NCBI RefSeq assembly: GCF_932274485.2
Contig: NC_065882.2
Coordinates: forward strand, 7,919,390-7,983,389
Direction of reading: 5' to 3'
DNA length: 64,000 nucleotides
Origin: Patella vulgata
Lineage: Eukaryota > Mollusca > Gastropoda > Patellidae
The position numbers were made by a program, and so were the translations under genes. The notes under the pieces were generated by a model that saw only the letters and a list, made by a program, of their open reading frames with translations, was not told where the DNA came from and ran no database searches. This document shows positions 51,200 through 62,700 of this stretch, piece after piece. Numbering within the stretch: position 1 is the stretch's first letter; each line of letters opens with the position of its first letter.

Positions 51200-52310
51200 A
51201 TGTTAATTTAAAAAGTCTCTTAGAAATTTGAAATTAATTACGACCAGATTTGTCAGATATTCATATTAGTATCAATTCACCAATGGTGTATCTACAGTAT
51301 AATCGCAGGTAGGGTACATGCACTGGGCGCCACTTGATGTGGGCACGACTCAGAAGTACTGGCAGACAGAAAATTCTACTGTGTTAGCTAGGGAAGTAGT
51401 TATTAAAAGCGTTATTTCTTTTTTTCAGAAATTCATATTGATCTGGTGTGGGGCTCCCAACGTAAGACAAGTGAGCTGAACTTAGACAGTATTATTCCAT
51501 ACATATGAATGTTACTACATTAAACCTAATTTGAAGTTGGTCAGTGATAAATAATGAGGAAACCTTGATACAGAGAGTCATATCCGTTAAGGCTGTAATA
51601 TTACGAAATAGTAAGCGATCAAACGTCAAACACTGTAAAAATCATACCATAATAGGAGATATAATCAAGAAATCAGACTATTTCATCTGATCGTGATGTA
51701 TGCACGGAAAAATTATACAGCTAACTAAAATTAACGTACTTCAATCTAGCCAAAATTTGCGATAACACTCCGTCTTTATACTGTTTATATGAATATTATG
51801 GCGTCAACAGGACCCTATTAACTGTTCAATGATCAATGGAGGAAAACTTTCCTTGCCAGACATCGGTATTGCATTTTAAGTACATTTCCTGTGATATAGC
51901 TCTCTATTTTTGAAAAAAATCAAATGATATGTCTATTTTGCATCATTGTGTTGTAGTGTTGGGTTGTATGTGGTCATATTGAGGTGGTATTGGGTAAATC
52001 GTCCAACCCGTTGTTAGGTGTCATTGGGTAATTTGACCTCTGGTTAAAAAGGGACTGGCTGGGATTTGTACATAGATGGAGTTTTGAGCCCGGTAGTTGG
52101 ACGTATATAGTCATCACCATGTCCATCCGTCAACAATTGGCTTGTAGACGCAATAACTGATACAGTTCTTGGTGAATATTTTTCTAATATGGTGTGAAGC
52201 ATTGTGGTCATGAGAGGAGGAACCCTATTGATACTCAGTGTTTGTGAAGGTAAAAGAGGCTACAGTTTTTAACAGATTTTTATTAAATTTGATGTGAAGC
52301 ATTGGGGTCA
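51200..52310. other. Spacer downstream of ALKBH7
   Basis: No coding frame or known repeat was recognised. Some weak internal repetition (GTGAAGCATTGTGGTCATGA at about 52193 and 52291). Confidence 0.4.
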
Positions 52311-52314
52311 TGAG

Positions 52315-52565
52315 GGTCATGGGGTTTAATATCCACTCGGTACAAACCAGGTTATTTCGGGTCTAACATGTGGTTCAATTGCATATCAATAATTCGTTTG
52401 CACATAACGATCTTTATCATTGGGAGGAAACCGGAAGACCTGGAGGAAACCGGAAGACCTGGAGGAAACCGGAAGACCTGGAGAAAACCCTTGAGGTTGG
52501 ACATGTCACTTTACTCTTTGTCACGTACAAGCAGAGAATCGAAACCATGCTTAACCATCCATATG
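52315..52565 (-). mobile_element. Degraded SINE-A with a triplicated core
   Basis: ATGGGGTTTAATATCCACTC tail, then the core GGAGGAAACCGGAAGACCT three times in a row (52421-52480) before AGAAAACCCTTGAGGTTGG. Confidence 0.8.
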
Positions 52566-52829
52566 AACCATATCCTAATCAGCATTGGATTCCCTTACCT
52601 TTTAGAGTGACTCTACCTTTGTCAAAAATCTTGTGAACACCATAGCTGCTGAAACAAATGGGGTCCAATGTCCCACTTATCACAACTGTACGTCCTACCC
52701 ACAGTTACGCCCCCTTTCGGAAAACCTTTGATTTGTTTCACATCTGTTGTGAAGTCTTAGGGTAAAATGAGATGACGAATCCTATTAATATTCATCTATG
52801 GCAAGGTTTGGGGGCATTTGTGTGGAACT

Positions 52830-53225
52830 TTTCACCACAGGAGTTCCACAAGATATTGGGTTTCTGAAAATAAATACATTCCACAAGATTTTCGACTTAA
52901 AATAATACTCATACAGTGTTTTGGGTATGTGGTGTTTTTAACCACAAGAGTTCCACAAGAAATTGGACATAGAAAAAATATCAATTTTTTTCAAAAATTC
53001 TTCTCAGGACTCCCTGTGTGTTACCACATTCCACAAGATTTTCGACTTAAAATAATTTTGATAGAGTGTTTTGGGTCTGTGGAGTTTTTTACCACAAAAC
53101 TTCCACAAGAAATTTGACTTAGAAAAAAAATAATCTTTTTTCAAAAATTCTTCTCAGACCTCCCTATGTGCCTGTGTGGTACCACATTCCACAAAATTTT
53201 CGACTTAAGGACCTCCCTCCCTATA
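52830..53225 (+). repeat. Tandem array of about 125-nt units
   Basis: ACATTCCACAAGATTTTCGA, CTTAAAATAAT, GTGTTTTGGGT and TTCCACAAGAAATT recur three times, with a broken fourth unit (53185-53210). A frame stays partly open, but no protein similarity was recognised. Confidence 0.8.
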
Positions 53226-53489
53226 TGCCTGTTTGGTACCAGCAAAATAAAAAGAAAATGTTTCATAAATTTTTCATGGTACACATTTCCAAACGCCCCC
53301 AAACCTTGCCATGTCTATTAATATTCAGTTTTGCGACCTTCTGTTCCTGAGTCTACCCTCTTTTCAGAACAGGATAGAAGTCAGATTTCTTGGCCGTAAT
53401 TTCCCATAATAATTCGGATAATTATTGTAAAATCCAAGCACTGGCACAATTCAAGTGAAATCAGGTTTAACAGCTAATTGTTCTGTCCG

Positions 53490-53910
53490 GACAGTGGCGT
53501 TTTTTTGTCCCACCTGAAAAACTAAAAACTATTCCGTTCCATTGGAATCAAACCCAGAACCTTCTGATAAGTTTACCAAGGCTCCCGGATAAATTCAAGC
53601 AATTAGAATACCAAGCCTGACCTTCACCTGTGTGCGATTGACAAATAGTTTGGATGGTATTAAAAACCGAGGTCCAGACCTGAACATAGTGGCAAGCATG
53701 TAAAAAGACTGCTGACAGTCATTTGCCGGTAGCAACAAACATATTATGATTTTTATTTCTATGGTTTTGTGGCCAATGCAAGGTCGGAGAATTTTGCCCA
53801 GACAGTGCCAGCCTTTCCATGAACAATTCTCGATTTCCAACTGCCAATGGTTCTTTTACGTGCACACCAATATGTACACACTGGATGTCGGTTTTTCATG
53901 ATATGTAAAT
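53490..53910 (-). mobile_element. SINE-B remnants
   Basis: GTTCTGTCCGGACAG (53490-53600, poor), then plus- and minus-oriented pieces including GGTATTAAAAACCGAGGTCC and CAACTGCCAATGGTTCTTTT up to GTACACACTGGATGTCGG. Confidence 0.55.
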
Positions 53911-54753
53911 GATTTAAAAACAATATTACATTTATTTATTTACTAATAAATACTATTTATAATTTGTGAGAAGGGTGTAGGAATCATACAAATGTTTTTA
54001 AGACACAGACAGGAGCTTGACTCAAGCCTCCTATATGCCCACCACGAGCAACAGGAACTGCCAGCTCTTTATCTAAATCTTACGAGCGTATATAATGCAT
54101 CTTTGAGAAAACAAAATTAAAGTTAGAACTGAAAATCTCCCGAGTCGGATTAAAAAGAGAGCAATCAAAAGATTTTAACGAAGATTACAGGTGGCCTTCA
54201 GGCGTGCGCCCCCCCCCCCCCCACCATTTTTTGCAGTGGTGAACAATTTGCAGGAAAGGAGAACAAAAATACTTCAAAATGGTAGTGATCCCCGTCGTAA
54301 TTTACTCCGAAATGAGCCGGTTGGTGACTTGGTTGATTGCCAGTCAGTCTGCCCACCGAGGGCCGGGCTTCGCACTTCCAAGTGGGGGCAGCATGAAACC
54401 CCCTTTCTGGAATTCCTGGATCCGCCCCTGGCCTTGGCTTTTGATCATATCCCGTATCTCGTTTATATCAACTGTAGAGAATTCTGAATATTGACACATT
54501 TTCAATTCAACATATCTTTGTAAATACTGAAGAGAGTTTTTTTCAGAGATTCAATTTTTACAATACTGTAGTTTGTAAAGGTTTTCTAAATATCTCAGAT
54601 GTCAGAGACATTGAATAAAATGTAAATAAATATATTTGTTAGTAAATTGTAAATTTGAAGTTGAGATTGTAGAATATACATATATGGTATCTTTCCATGT
54701 AAAAGTACATTATTATAAACTATAAATTTAAAGCCGAGATTGTGAAATATATA
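53911..54753. other. Spacer with a poly-C run and a family D repeat
   Basis: A C run at 54210-54223 and a 98-codon plus frame without recognisable similarity (54191-54487). A family D repeat (TTGACACATTTTCAATTCAA to ACTGTAGTTTGTAAAGG) lies at about 54488-54582. Confidence 0.45.
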
Positions 54754-55584
54754 CAGTAGACTCTGTCAAATCCGACATTGTACGGGATCGTTACAATATG
54801 TCAGATTAAGCAGAGTGTCGGAATACTCAGTTTTCTCAAAACCGGAAGTGTATTATTGTAACTTCGAAAGCCAGAAATATTATTTATAATGTAGCTTCGA
54901 ATCCCCAGAACGTTATTCCCTTTAAAAATGGTAAACCTTTCTGTACATTCAAAATTATATTACATTAATTTTTATTTCATATAACATGCGTAGGCATTTT
55001 GAATAGGTCAAGTTTATCTTCTTCAGCGTCTTCAGTTGATCGCACACTTGTCTTTGGTGTCACGTGTTCATTGATAATCTGTCATTCTATATCCAGGTCG
55101 TCATAAACGTTTCTGAGAGATCGTAGGGTGAACAAACTTAGGTATTCCGGTTCTATCGGCATGCGCAACGAATGTCTCCAACAGGTACTAGGAATATTTT
55201 TACGACTGTGAATTCGTGGGAAAATTTGTGGGTATTCTTGAGTATTTGTCACAACTGTCTTTCAAGAGATTATAAAATTATCAAAGTAATCAACAAAGAC
55301 CTACGCGATCGAGTTTTTAAACTCACTGATAATTGATTGGTGATTGCTTGTTAATCTTTTGTGGCTTCACACCCCCCGATTGAAGGCCGGATTATACAAT
55401 GTGGATTCAATGGAATTCGTGTGATGGGACGGTTGATTGATGCCGTAATTCAGAATATTCAGAATACGAATTACTAAAAGCTTTTTTGGCTGAAGTAATA
55501 AGGAAATAAATCGGGACATGAAAATGATTTCGGATTTCACAGAGTGTCGTAGTATTCAGAGGTCGGATGTAACAGGGTCCACTA
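54754..55584. mobile_element. Pogo-like MITE (831 nt)
   Basis: The left end CAGTAGACTCTGTCAAATCC and right end CAGGGTCCACTA are imperfect inverted repeats bounded by TA. The interior repeats GAATACTCAG and CGGAT motifs near both ends. No frame. A CAGTRGACYCTGT-type end with TA target fits the pogo/Tigger branch of Tc1/mariner (inference). A partial copy is at 36605-36965. Confidence 0.75.
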
Positions 55585-55631
55585 TATTTGGTATTTTTAT
55601 CGACAAAAGTAGAGGTGTATTATAAATTATT

Positions 55632-58600
55632 TCAATCTATTAAAAAATCTACAACTTCTTCTAGTTCTCTTTGTTTAGCTTGTTTATGTGCCCATCTATT
55701 CTCCATTACTTCAGCTGACACCTTCCATTTTTCCATGATAATTTTTTTTGTCACAGAAAGAACATTTTTTACCTCCTGAAAAAAAACAAACAAACATAAG
55801 CTACATCTTTGAAAGCACAAGTTAAAGGAGCCATGCCTGATATGTTTTAGTGAATCAAATTGTAATCCTTTAGAGGCATTTAGTAACTGGATAGAGCACG
55901 TGTTATTCTTTGTTTATTGAATCAAAATGGTTAATTCTGTGTGGAAGACCCTAATAGTAAGTGCACTACACACAAAACAAAAATCTACAAGATAAACCTG
56001 TGGACAAGACAGAAAACAGACATTGCACCAAATAAACAAATATTAAATCAGTGAATGGATCCGGGGGCTAGCCGTAAACGTCCACTGCGCTGTACAGTCC
56101 CAGGCCTGAAATGGCACAGGCTTCATTAAAAATGGAGAAAAAAAAATGATTTACAAAAAAAACGTAACAGAAATAATGCGACCAATCTTGACAGTTGTCA
56201 TCTCTTCAATGGCGATAGTCTGCCATTTGACGTCATGAGTCAAACAATAGAATTTACCAACTGAGGTAATGAAGACTGTCACACGCCAGGCTTCCAGTCG
56301 CCATGACCCTCAGCAGTATTATAAATATTTACCTATAAATGGAGGTATTTTCATGTACGTATCTAACCAACCATTAGGAAACAGATGACTACAATAAACT
56401 CTTTCAATTGACCTTTCAGTTGATTCTGAAATAGAATATTTTAACTACTAATATAGAAGAGATTTTGTTGCATGATTAAACTTCTCATTGATAATTTATA
56501 GGGTTGTCAAAAAATATTGCTATATTGATATATTGCAATATGATCATCCGTCATACATTGTATCCATACATATTTGTGCCGTATCAATATTTTTCTAGTT
56601 TAATTTTATATTCAAACATTAGCTAGAGTGTTTATAAAGACTTCATAATCACTCATATTATTTAGGCTTTGCAGTAAACAATAAGTCTGCAAAGGCAAGA
56701 CCAAGGTTGTAAAAACAAATAATAAAGTGAAATGTGTATTCATATAATCAGTCACATTATAGGCTTTGTAGTAAACAATAAGTGTCCAAGACCAAAGTTG
56801 TAAAAACAATAAAACTATTCAAAATAAAACTGTGCATTGTGATAAACCCTGACTTTATCGAAGTATTGCAATACATTTTGTCAAGTTTCGCAATATCTTG
56901 CAATACGATTTTTGGCCGCAATACACAGCCCTAATAATTTACTTTAAAGGGACTATCCCGATTTGAACAGAGTCTCAAAAATAAAAATCCGAGAACGTAT
57001 TAAATTTAAGCACCAAAATATAGAGGAGTGGTGTATTTACCTTGTCTCAAAATTTCAGCTCAAAATATTGAGTCGTGTGGACGTGAACGTCCAAACTGCT
57101 TATCCGGACACATAACCCTTTTAAGATTTCGGGTCAATTGTTTCGTCGAGTGACCTGAGATTCGATGCCCGTTCCTTTAGAGGTCTATACTGTGAATGAC
57201 CCACGTGCTGTACTTGATAACGAAAGGTAAATTTCACCTACACATTATTTTTATAAAATTTAAAGTCTGGTTTTATCAGACACCAAATAATACTCCTTGG
57301 GACACAGATCTCCATTTCCAGATGAAGACTGACAGGTTTAAGTTGTTTGAAAACGTATCATATATACTGAGTTAGTTGCTCATCCCTAAGGTAGAGGATT
57401 TTAAGCTATTTTAACACAAAAATAAGCAGTTTTATTCTCCAAAATATTATCGAAATTAGCCCTTTAAGTCACTGATCATCATTTGTATTTTTCAAACATT
57501 ATCTAATTGTTCACATTATCTAATTGTTCACATTATCTAATTGTTCACAGTTTAATCTATGCTAAAATGTACCGGTTCTCAAATTGATTATTTCACATTT
57601 AATTCAATAAAATTTCCATTAGACGCAATACGAAGCCAGTAACCAACATGCCCATAACCGATTGGCAGGGCGCCAACCAATTTTACTTGGTTCTAAGCCT
57701 TAGAATCTAAGGGCGCCTCATCAAACATGTCGAATCACACGATTAACACCACAAATTGATTGATGGTGTGCCTAAAACGGCGTGATCTGTGGGGTAGCTC
57801 ATCCTGTTGGGGTGCTTATAATGACAAGATTGGTGTGGTGCCTTATAATGGAAATATATGATTGTTGGGCCGCAATATAATGCATGATGCCAAGTGAGAT
57901 TGATCAATAGGGCACCCAAAACGGCATGATTGGTGGGGCGCCTCATCCCAGAGAGGTGCCCCTAAGGCCGTGATTGGTGGGCCGCCCACAACAAGATCAT
58001 GGGTGCACATAATATCATTAGTGGGGCGTCCATAATGCCGAGTGAGATTGGATAGGCGCTTACGAATGAATTCGTATTCCTTCCTTCAAATTTTTATAAT
58101 GTTAAATATCAAAATATCATAATATGCCAATATCGCAAATTCAGCTTCAAAATTGAAATTTTTCGTTATTTTCATACTTCCTCACCTCAGATTCAAACCC
58201 TATGTTCCAAACTTGTCTGGGGGGAGAGCACCCTAGACACTTCTCGGGAGGGAGGCGCGTCCACAGTGCCGTTCGCCCTTGGGCTATCTATGGGCCTTAT
58301 ACAGTCTTGTCAAGTTTTTTGAATCTTTGGTTTTATTAGACAATAAAATTTTTTAAAAATATTACCTCCGGATCTTTAGCCAAAACATGTTTTTTACACA
58401 TTGGACAGTTTTCTAGTGGATATCTCTTGATACAATCACGTATCAAATAATCACAAACATATTTAAATGAGGGTTTATTTTGGAACACAGCAGCTCTGAA
58501 AACATAGGTTGCTAGACATAAAACATACGTCCCCCGTAGCTAAATTGAGCAGTCCTCAACGGCTGTCATTTTTTTCTTTTTAGAGAGAGAGAGAGAAATG

Positions 58601-59254
58601 GGGTTTAACGTCCACTCGACACAAACTAGGTCATTTCTGGACTAACATATGGTTTAATTTTATGTCAATAATTTACTTGCATGTAGGGGTCTTTAGCAGT
58701 GGGAGGCAACTCGGACGACCTGGAGAAAACCCACGAGGTTGGACAGGTGACCCTACTCCTTGTCACGTACTACAACCGGGGATTCGATTTTCTTTTTGGA
58801 GACTGCATTTACAATATGCAAAAAACAAATGAAGAGCAACACCTCATAAAGTAATTATCCATCTAATATCTTAATTCATGGTATTCAAGTATTTTAATGA
58901 CAAAATGAATTTTGTAAGCTCGCTGTAACAGACCGTTTCATTGGCTAAACCCTCACATCATCCAGAACACATCAATGATAACAACTCTTCCAGATCTTAT
59001 TGTGTAGTAAAGACAAGTAAAACGAAATTTTGAACTATAAAAACGAAACGAAATAGGATCTGTGTTTTAATCAGATTGACTGAAAATAACTTTCATACAC
59101 AATCTTAATGGTTTGGGTATTTTAACTCTAACATCCGAAAAGTGGATGTCAATTGGTAAAATCACAAAAATTATTCAATTTTTCTTACCTTCTATAGCAA
59201 ATATATTGTTTCCTGTATTATGTTGGGTATTTAGTTTTAACAGCTCTGGATAAA
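55632..59254 (-). CDS. Cysteine/histidine-rich RING-like protein, 3' exons, apparent frameshift
   Basis: Four exons in transcript order: 59254-59189 (YPELLKLNTQHNTGNNIFAI), 58493-58366 (FKYVCDYLIRDCIKRYPLEN then CPMCKKHVLAKDPE), 56425-56333 (ERVYCSHLFPNGWLDTYMKI then PPFIG) and 55775-55632 (GGKKCSFCDKKNYHGK, then WAHKQAKQRELEEVVDFLID in another frame). Paired CxxC and CxH motifs suggest a RING-like zinc fold; the family is not identified. Exons 1-2 and 3-4 join in phase; exons 2-3 do not (one base over), so a small exon may be missing. In the last exon the frame changes at an A5 run near 55724, implying one extra base: a sequencing error or a decaying gene. The N-terminus may belong to the ankyrin gene upstream or be lost. 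Confidence 0.55.
57640..58065. repeat. Degenerate G-rich minisatellite
   Basis: Variants of GATTGGTGGGGCGCC and AAAACGGC/ATAATGCC recur roughly every 40 nt, some eight to ten times, in an intron of the RING-like gene. Locally much more GC-rich than the surroundings. Confidence 0.65.
58582..58788 (-). mobile_element. SINE-A lacking its head
   Basis: GA run, AATGGGGTTTAACGTCCACT, body through CAACCGGGGATTCGAT; stops at the B-box. Confidence 0.85.
58914..59078 (-). mobile_element. MITE-M copy 6, truncated
   Basis: Only the left half of the family is present, in reverse: ATAAAAACGAAACGAAAT and the intact terminus AATCAGATTG at 59069-59078. It ends 110 nt from a coding exon. Confidence 0.8.
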
Positions 59255-59709
59255 CTATAATTTATAAATTTAGTTTTACATCCACAAGATACTGCATGGT
59301 CCTCTTCTATCATTACAGGTTCAACATCAATAAAACTCTTATCTTATTTCAAATATTATTCTGATTCCTCTCCAATCATATCTCTTGGTTAATATAGTCA
59401 AAATCATTGTGTTGTTATTTAAAAGAATATTGGGATAAAACTGACTTTCCTGATCATCACAACAGTTAATTTTCTATTCATGCTATTCAGTTTGTGACCT
59501 TGACCTGTGATGTTGTAATCATGTGTTACCGGTACTAGTTTTAATGGCAGGTATATAGGTAGTGTGTCTGTGTACAGAATGTTGTTGATATTGACAGAAA
59601 ATGGTTTATAACAAATCTTCAAATTTACATCAAAATAAAACAAAATATTTTCATTTAGTCCTAACAAAATTATTAACTACTAAAATAAAGATGTATCCTT
59701 ATCTATCTT

Positions 59710-62700
59710 CTATTTATCAAGGCCTACTTCACGCAAATATGTTACACATTCTGTCCAACCATAGGTACGAACCTCATCTAATACACTAAGACCTCTATAA
59801 CTCTTAACATCAAACCTAGCACCAGCAGAGTAGAGCAGCTTTAGCTTCTCTAATAGGCTTATGCCAGACCATATACAAAAATGTACTAGCGTCTTATTTT
59901 CATCGTGTCTGATCTCTTTATCTAGGCCTATGTCTAGGAAATATTTTAAACAGTCTGCTGTACCATACAGACCAGCCAGATGTAACATATTAAGAGAACG
60001 AACCCTAACATCAAACCTAGCACCAGCAGAGTAGAGTAACTTTAGCTTCTCTACTGGGCTTACTTTAGATTGAATACAATATAATACTAGCGTCTTATTT
60101 TTTTCATCGTGTCTAATCTCTTTATCTAGGCCTATTTCTAGTAAATATTTTAAACAGTCTGCTGTACTATACAGACAAGCCTTGTCTAATATACTACAAC
60201 CATCACGATCCTTAATATCAAAGCTAACACCAGCAGAGTAGAGTAACTTTAGCTTCTCTACTGGGCTTATGTCAGCCTGTATACAATAAAATATTAGCTT
60301 ATTTTTATTTTGTCTAATCTCTTTATCTAGGCCTATTTCTAGTAAACATTTTAAACAGTCTGCTGTACCATACAGACAAGCCTTGTCTAATATACTACAA
60401 CCATCACGATCCTTAACATCAAACCTAGCACCAGCAGAGTAGAGTAACTTTAGCTTCTCTACTGGGCTTACTTTAGATTGAACACAACAAAATATTAGCG
60501 TTTTATTTTTATCGTGTCTAATATCTTTATCAAGGCCTATTTCTAGTAAATATTTTATGCGCTCTGCTGTACTATACAGACAAGCCTTGTCTAATATACT
60601 ACAACCATCACGATCCTTAACATCAAAGCTAACACCAGCAGAGTAGAGTAACTTTAGCTTCTCTACTGGGTTTACTTTAGATCGAAGACAATAAAATACT
60701 GGCTTACTATTATATACATCTCTACCATTTTTATCAAGGCGTATTTCCAATAAATATTTTACACTTTCTGTTGTACTAAACTCACAAGCCTTGTCTAATA
60801 TACTACAACCATCACGATCCTTAACATCAAACCTAGCACCAGCAGAGTAGAGTAACTTTAGCTTCTCTACTGGGCTTATGTCAGACTGTATACAATAAAA
60901 TATTAGCGTCTTATTTTTATTGTGTCTAATCTCTTTATCTAGGCCTATTTCTAGTAAACATTTTAAACAGTCTGCTGTACCATACAGACAAGCCTTGTCT
61001 AATATACTACAACCATCATGATCCTTAACGTCAAAGCTAGCACCAGCAGAGTAGAGTAACTTTAGCTTCTCTACTGGACTTACTTTAGATTGAATACAAT
61101 AAAATACAGGCGTCCTATTATTATTATCTCTAATCTCTTTATAAAAACCTATTTCTAGTAAATATTTTATGCAGTCTGCTGTACCATACAGACAAGTCTG
61201 GTGTAATATACTAAAACCACCTTGACATGTGACATCCAGCCTGGCACCAGCAAAGACAAGTAATTTCAACTTCTTTAATGGATGTATGTCAGACATAACA
61301 CAATAAAATGCTGGTGTTTGTCCCAAACTGTCAGTAATATTTAAACTCATATTTTTACGCATTAAATTGTCGACTTCATCAAGTGTACCATATTGACAAG
61401 TTTTATATATTGATTCCACATCAATCATTATATTGTTGTCCGTTGTTTTATTACAATTAGTTGTTATTACATCCGGTGTAGTGTTATTATTTTCATTTTG
61501 TGGCGCAAGCTTATTTTCACTATTAATTGCTTCAGTCATTGAAGAATCGTCATTTGGTTCTTTTGGGTGGTTTTCTGACTTTGAACCATCTTCATACACA
61601 ACAAGTGGTTGGTTTAATACTGGAGTTGATAATGTGGTGGTCAATGGTTGAATAGAGCTAGGGGACCGCAGCTTGTTTTGTACAGATGTCTGAGTTGTAT
61701 CAACTGTAGTTAATTTAACATCATCTGAAATTATATAATATTCATATCAGTAAAATTCTGTATTTGACTACCCTTTCTGGCTCTGGTAAAAAAAACCTGG
61801 CCCCCAGTTCACAAAGCATTCTCAGACTTAAGTTGAGAATTTACTGTTTATGAGAAATGTCTTTGATCCAGAAACACAAAACTTTGCACATAGTTTCTTA
61901 TTGATGTATTTGATACATTAAAACAACACAAAAATTTATAAATGTCTATACTTTAGTTAAAATAAGGCAAACAATTTTGAGTAAATTCTTAACTTAAGTC
62001 TGAGAATGCCTAATGAACTCGGGCCTGGGTCATCATTAAACTAGGTTATCTTTGTTGTCTGAACAGACAGTTGGGGTAAATAAAACAGTTTTAAAACAAC
62101 TCAGTCTTTATCTTCACCTGAATCAATCGGCTTAAAATTGTCGACTTCAGTTGGCTTCGGGCATGCACATTCAATTTGATACATGCCAACATGGTCTCCA
62201 CTTTAGGGGATGATGCCCCTTTTTTTTCCATATTAAAGTAGCTAAGTCTCTAACTCAATATCATCAAAAATCTTCGACATTGAAAACACAAATTATTTGT
62301 CAATTCAAATCAACATTGGTCTTGTGATCTTACAAGGAAAAGACGAGATTCTGATATCCAATATTCAAGACAAAATAAACATTTTACCATTGGTACACAA
62401 ATCGTGTACCATAATGCGTTTTAGCGCCATTTGGAACAAGGGACTCAAAGAACAGGGCTAGACATATTCCAGAAGTCATGTCAAATGGGGACGCTATATT
62501 CTTATCTGGAGAGCATGCGCAATAAATACCATCGGTGTAGACTATAAAAACCAGACACTAAAGATTGCCATTCACATGAGACTTCTGGCGTATTTCGCCG
62601 AACATAACTGATTAGAAATTACAGTAAAAATAGAAACAATTGAATGTAAATCAGTTTATATACATTCATATTACATTATTATATGCGTTGCGACCCATTT

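Noticed and set aside
54191-54487. 98-codon proline-starting frame
   Set aside because: Driven by a poly-C run; no similarity recognised and an overlapping frame is equally open.
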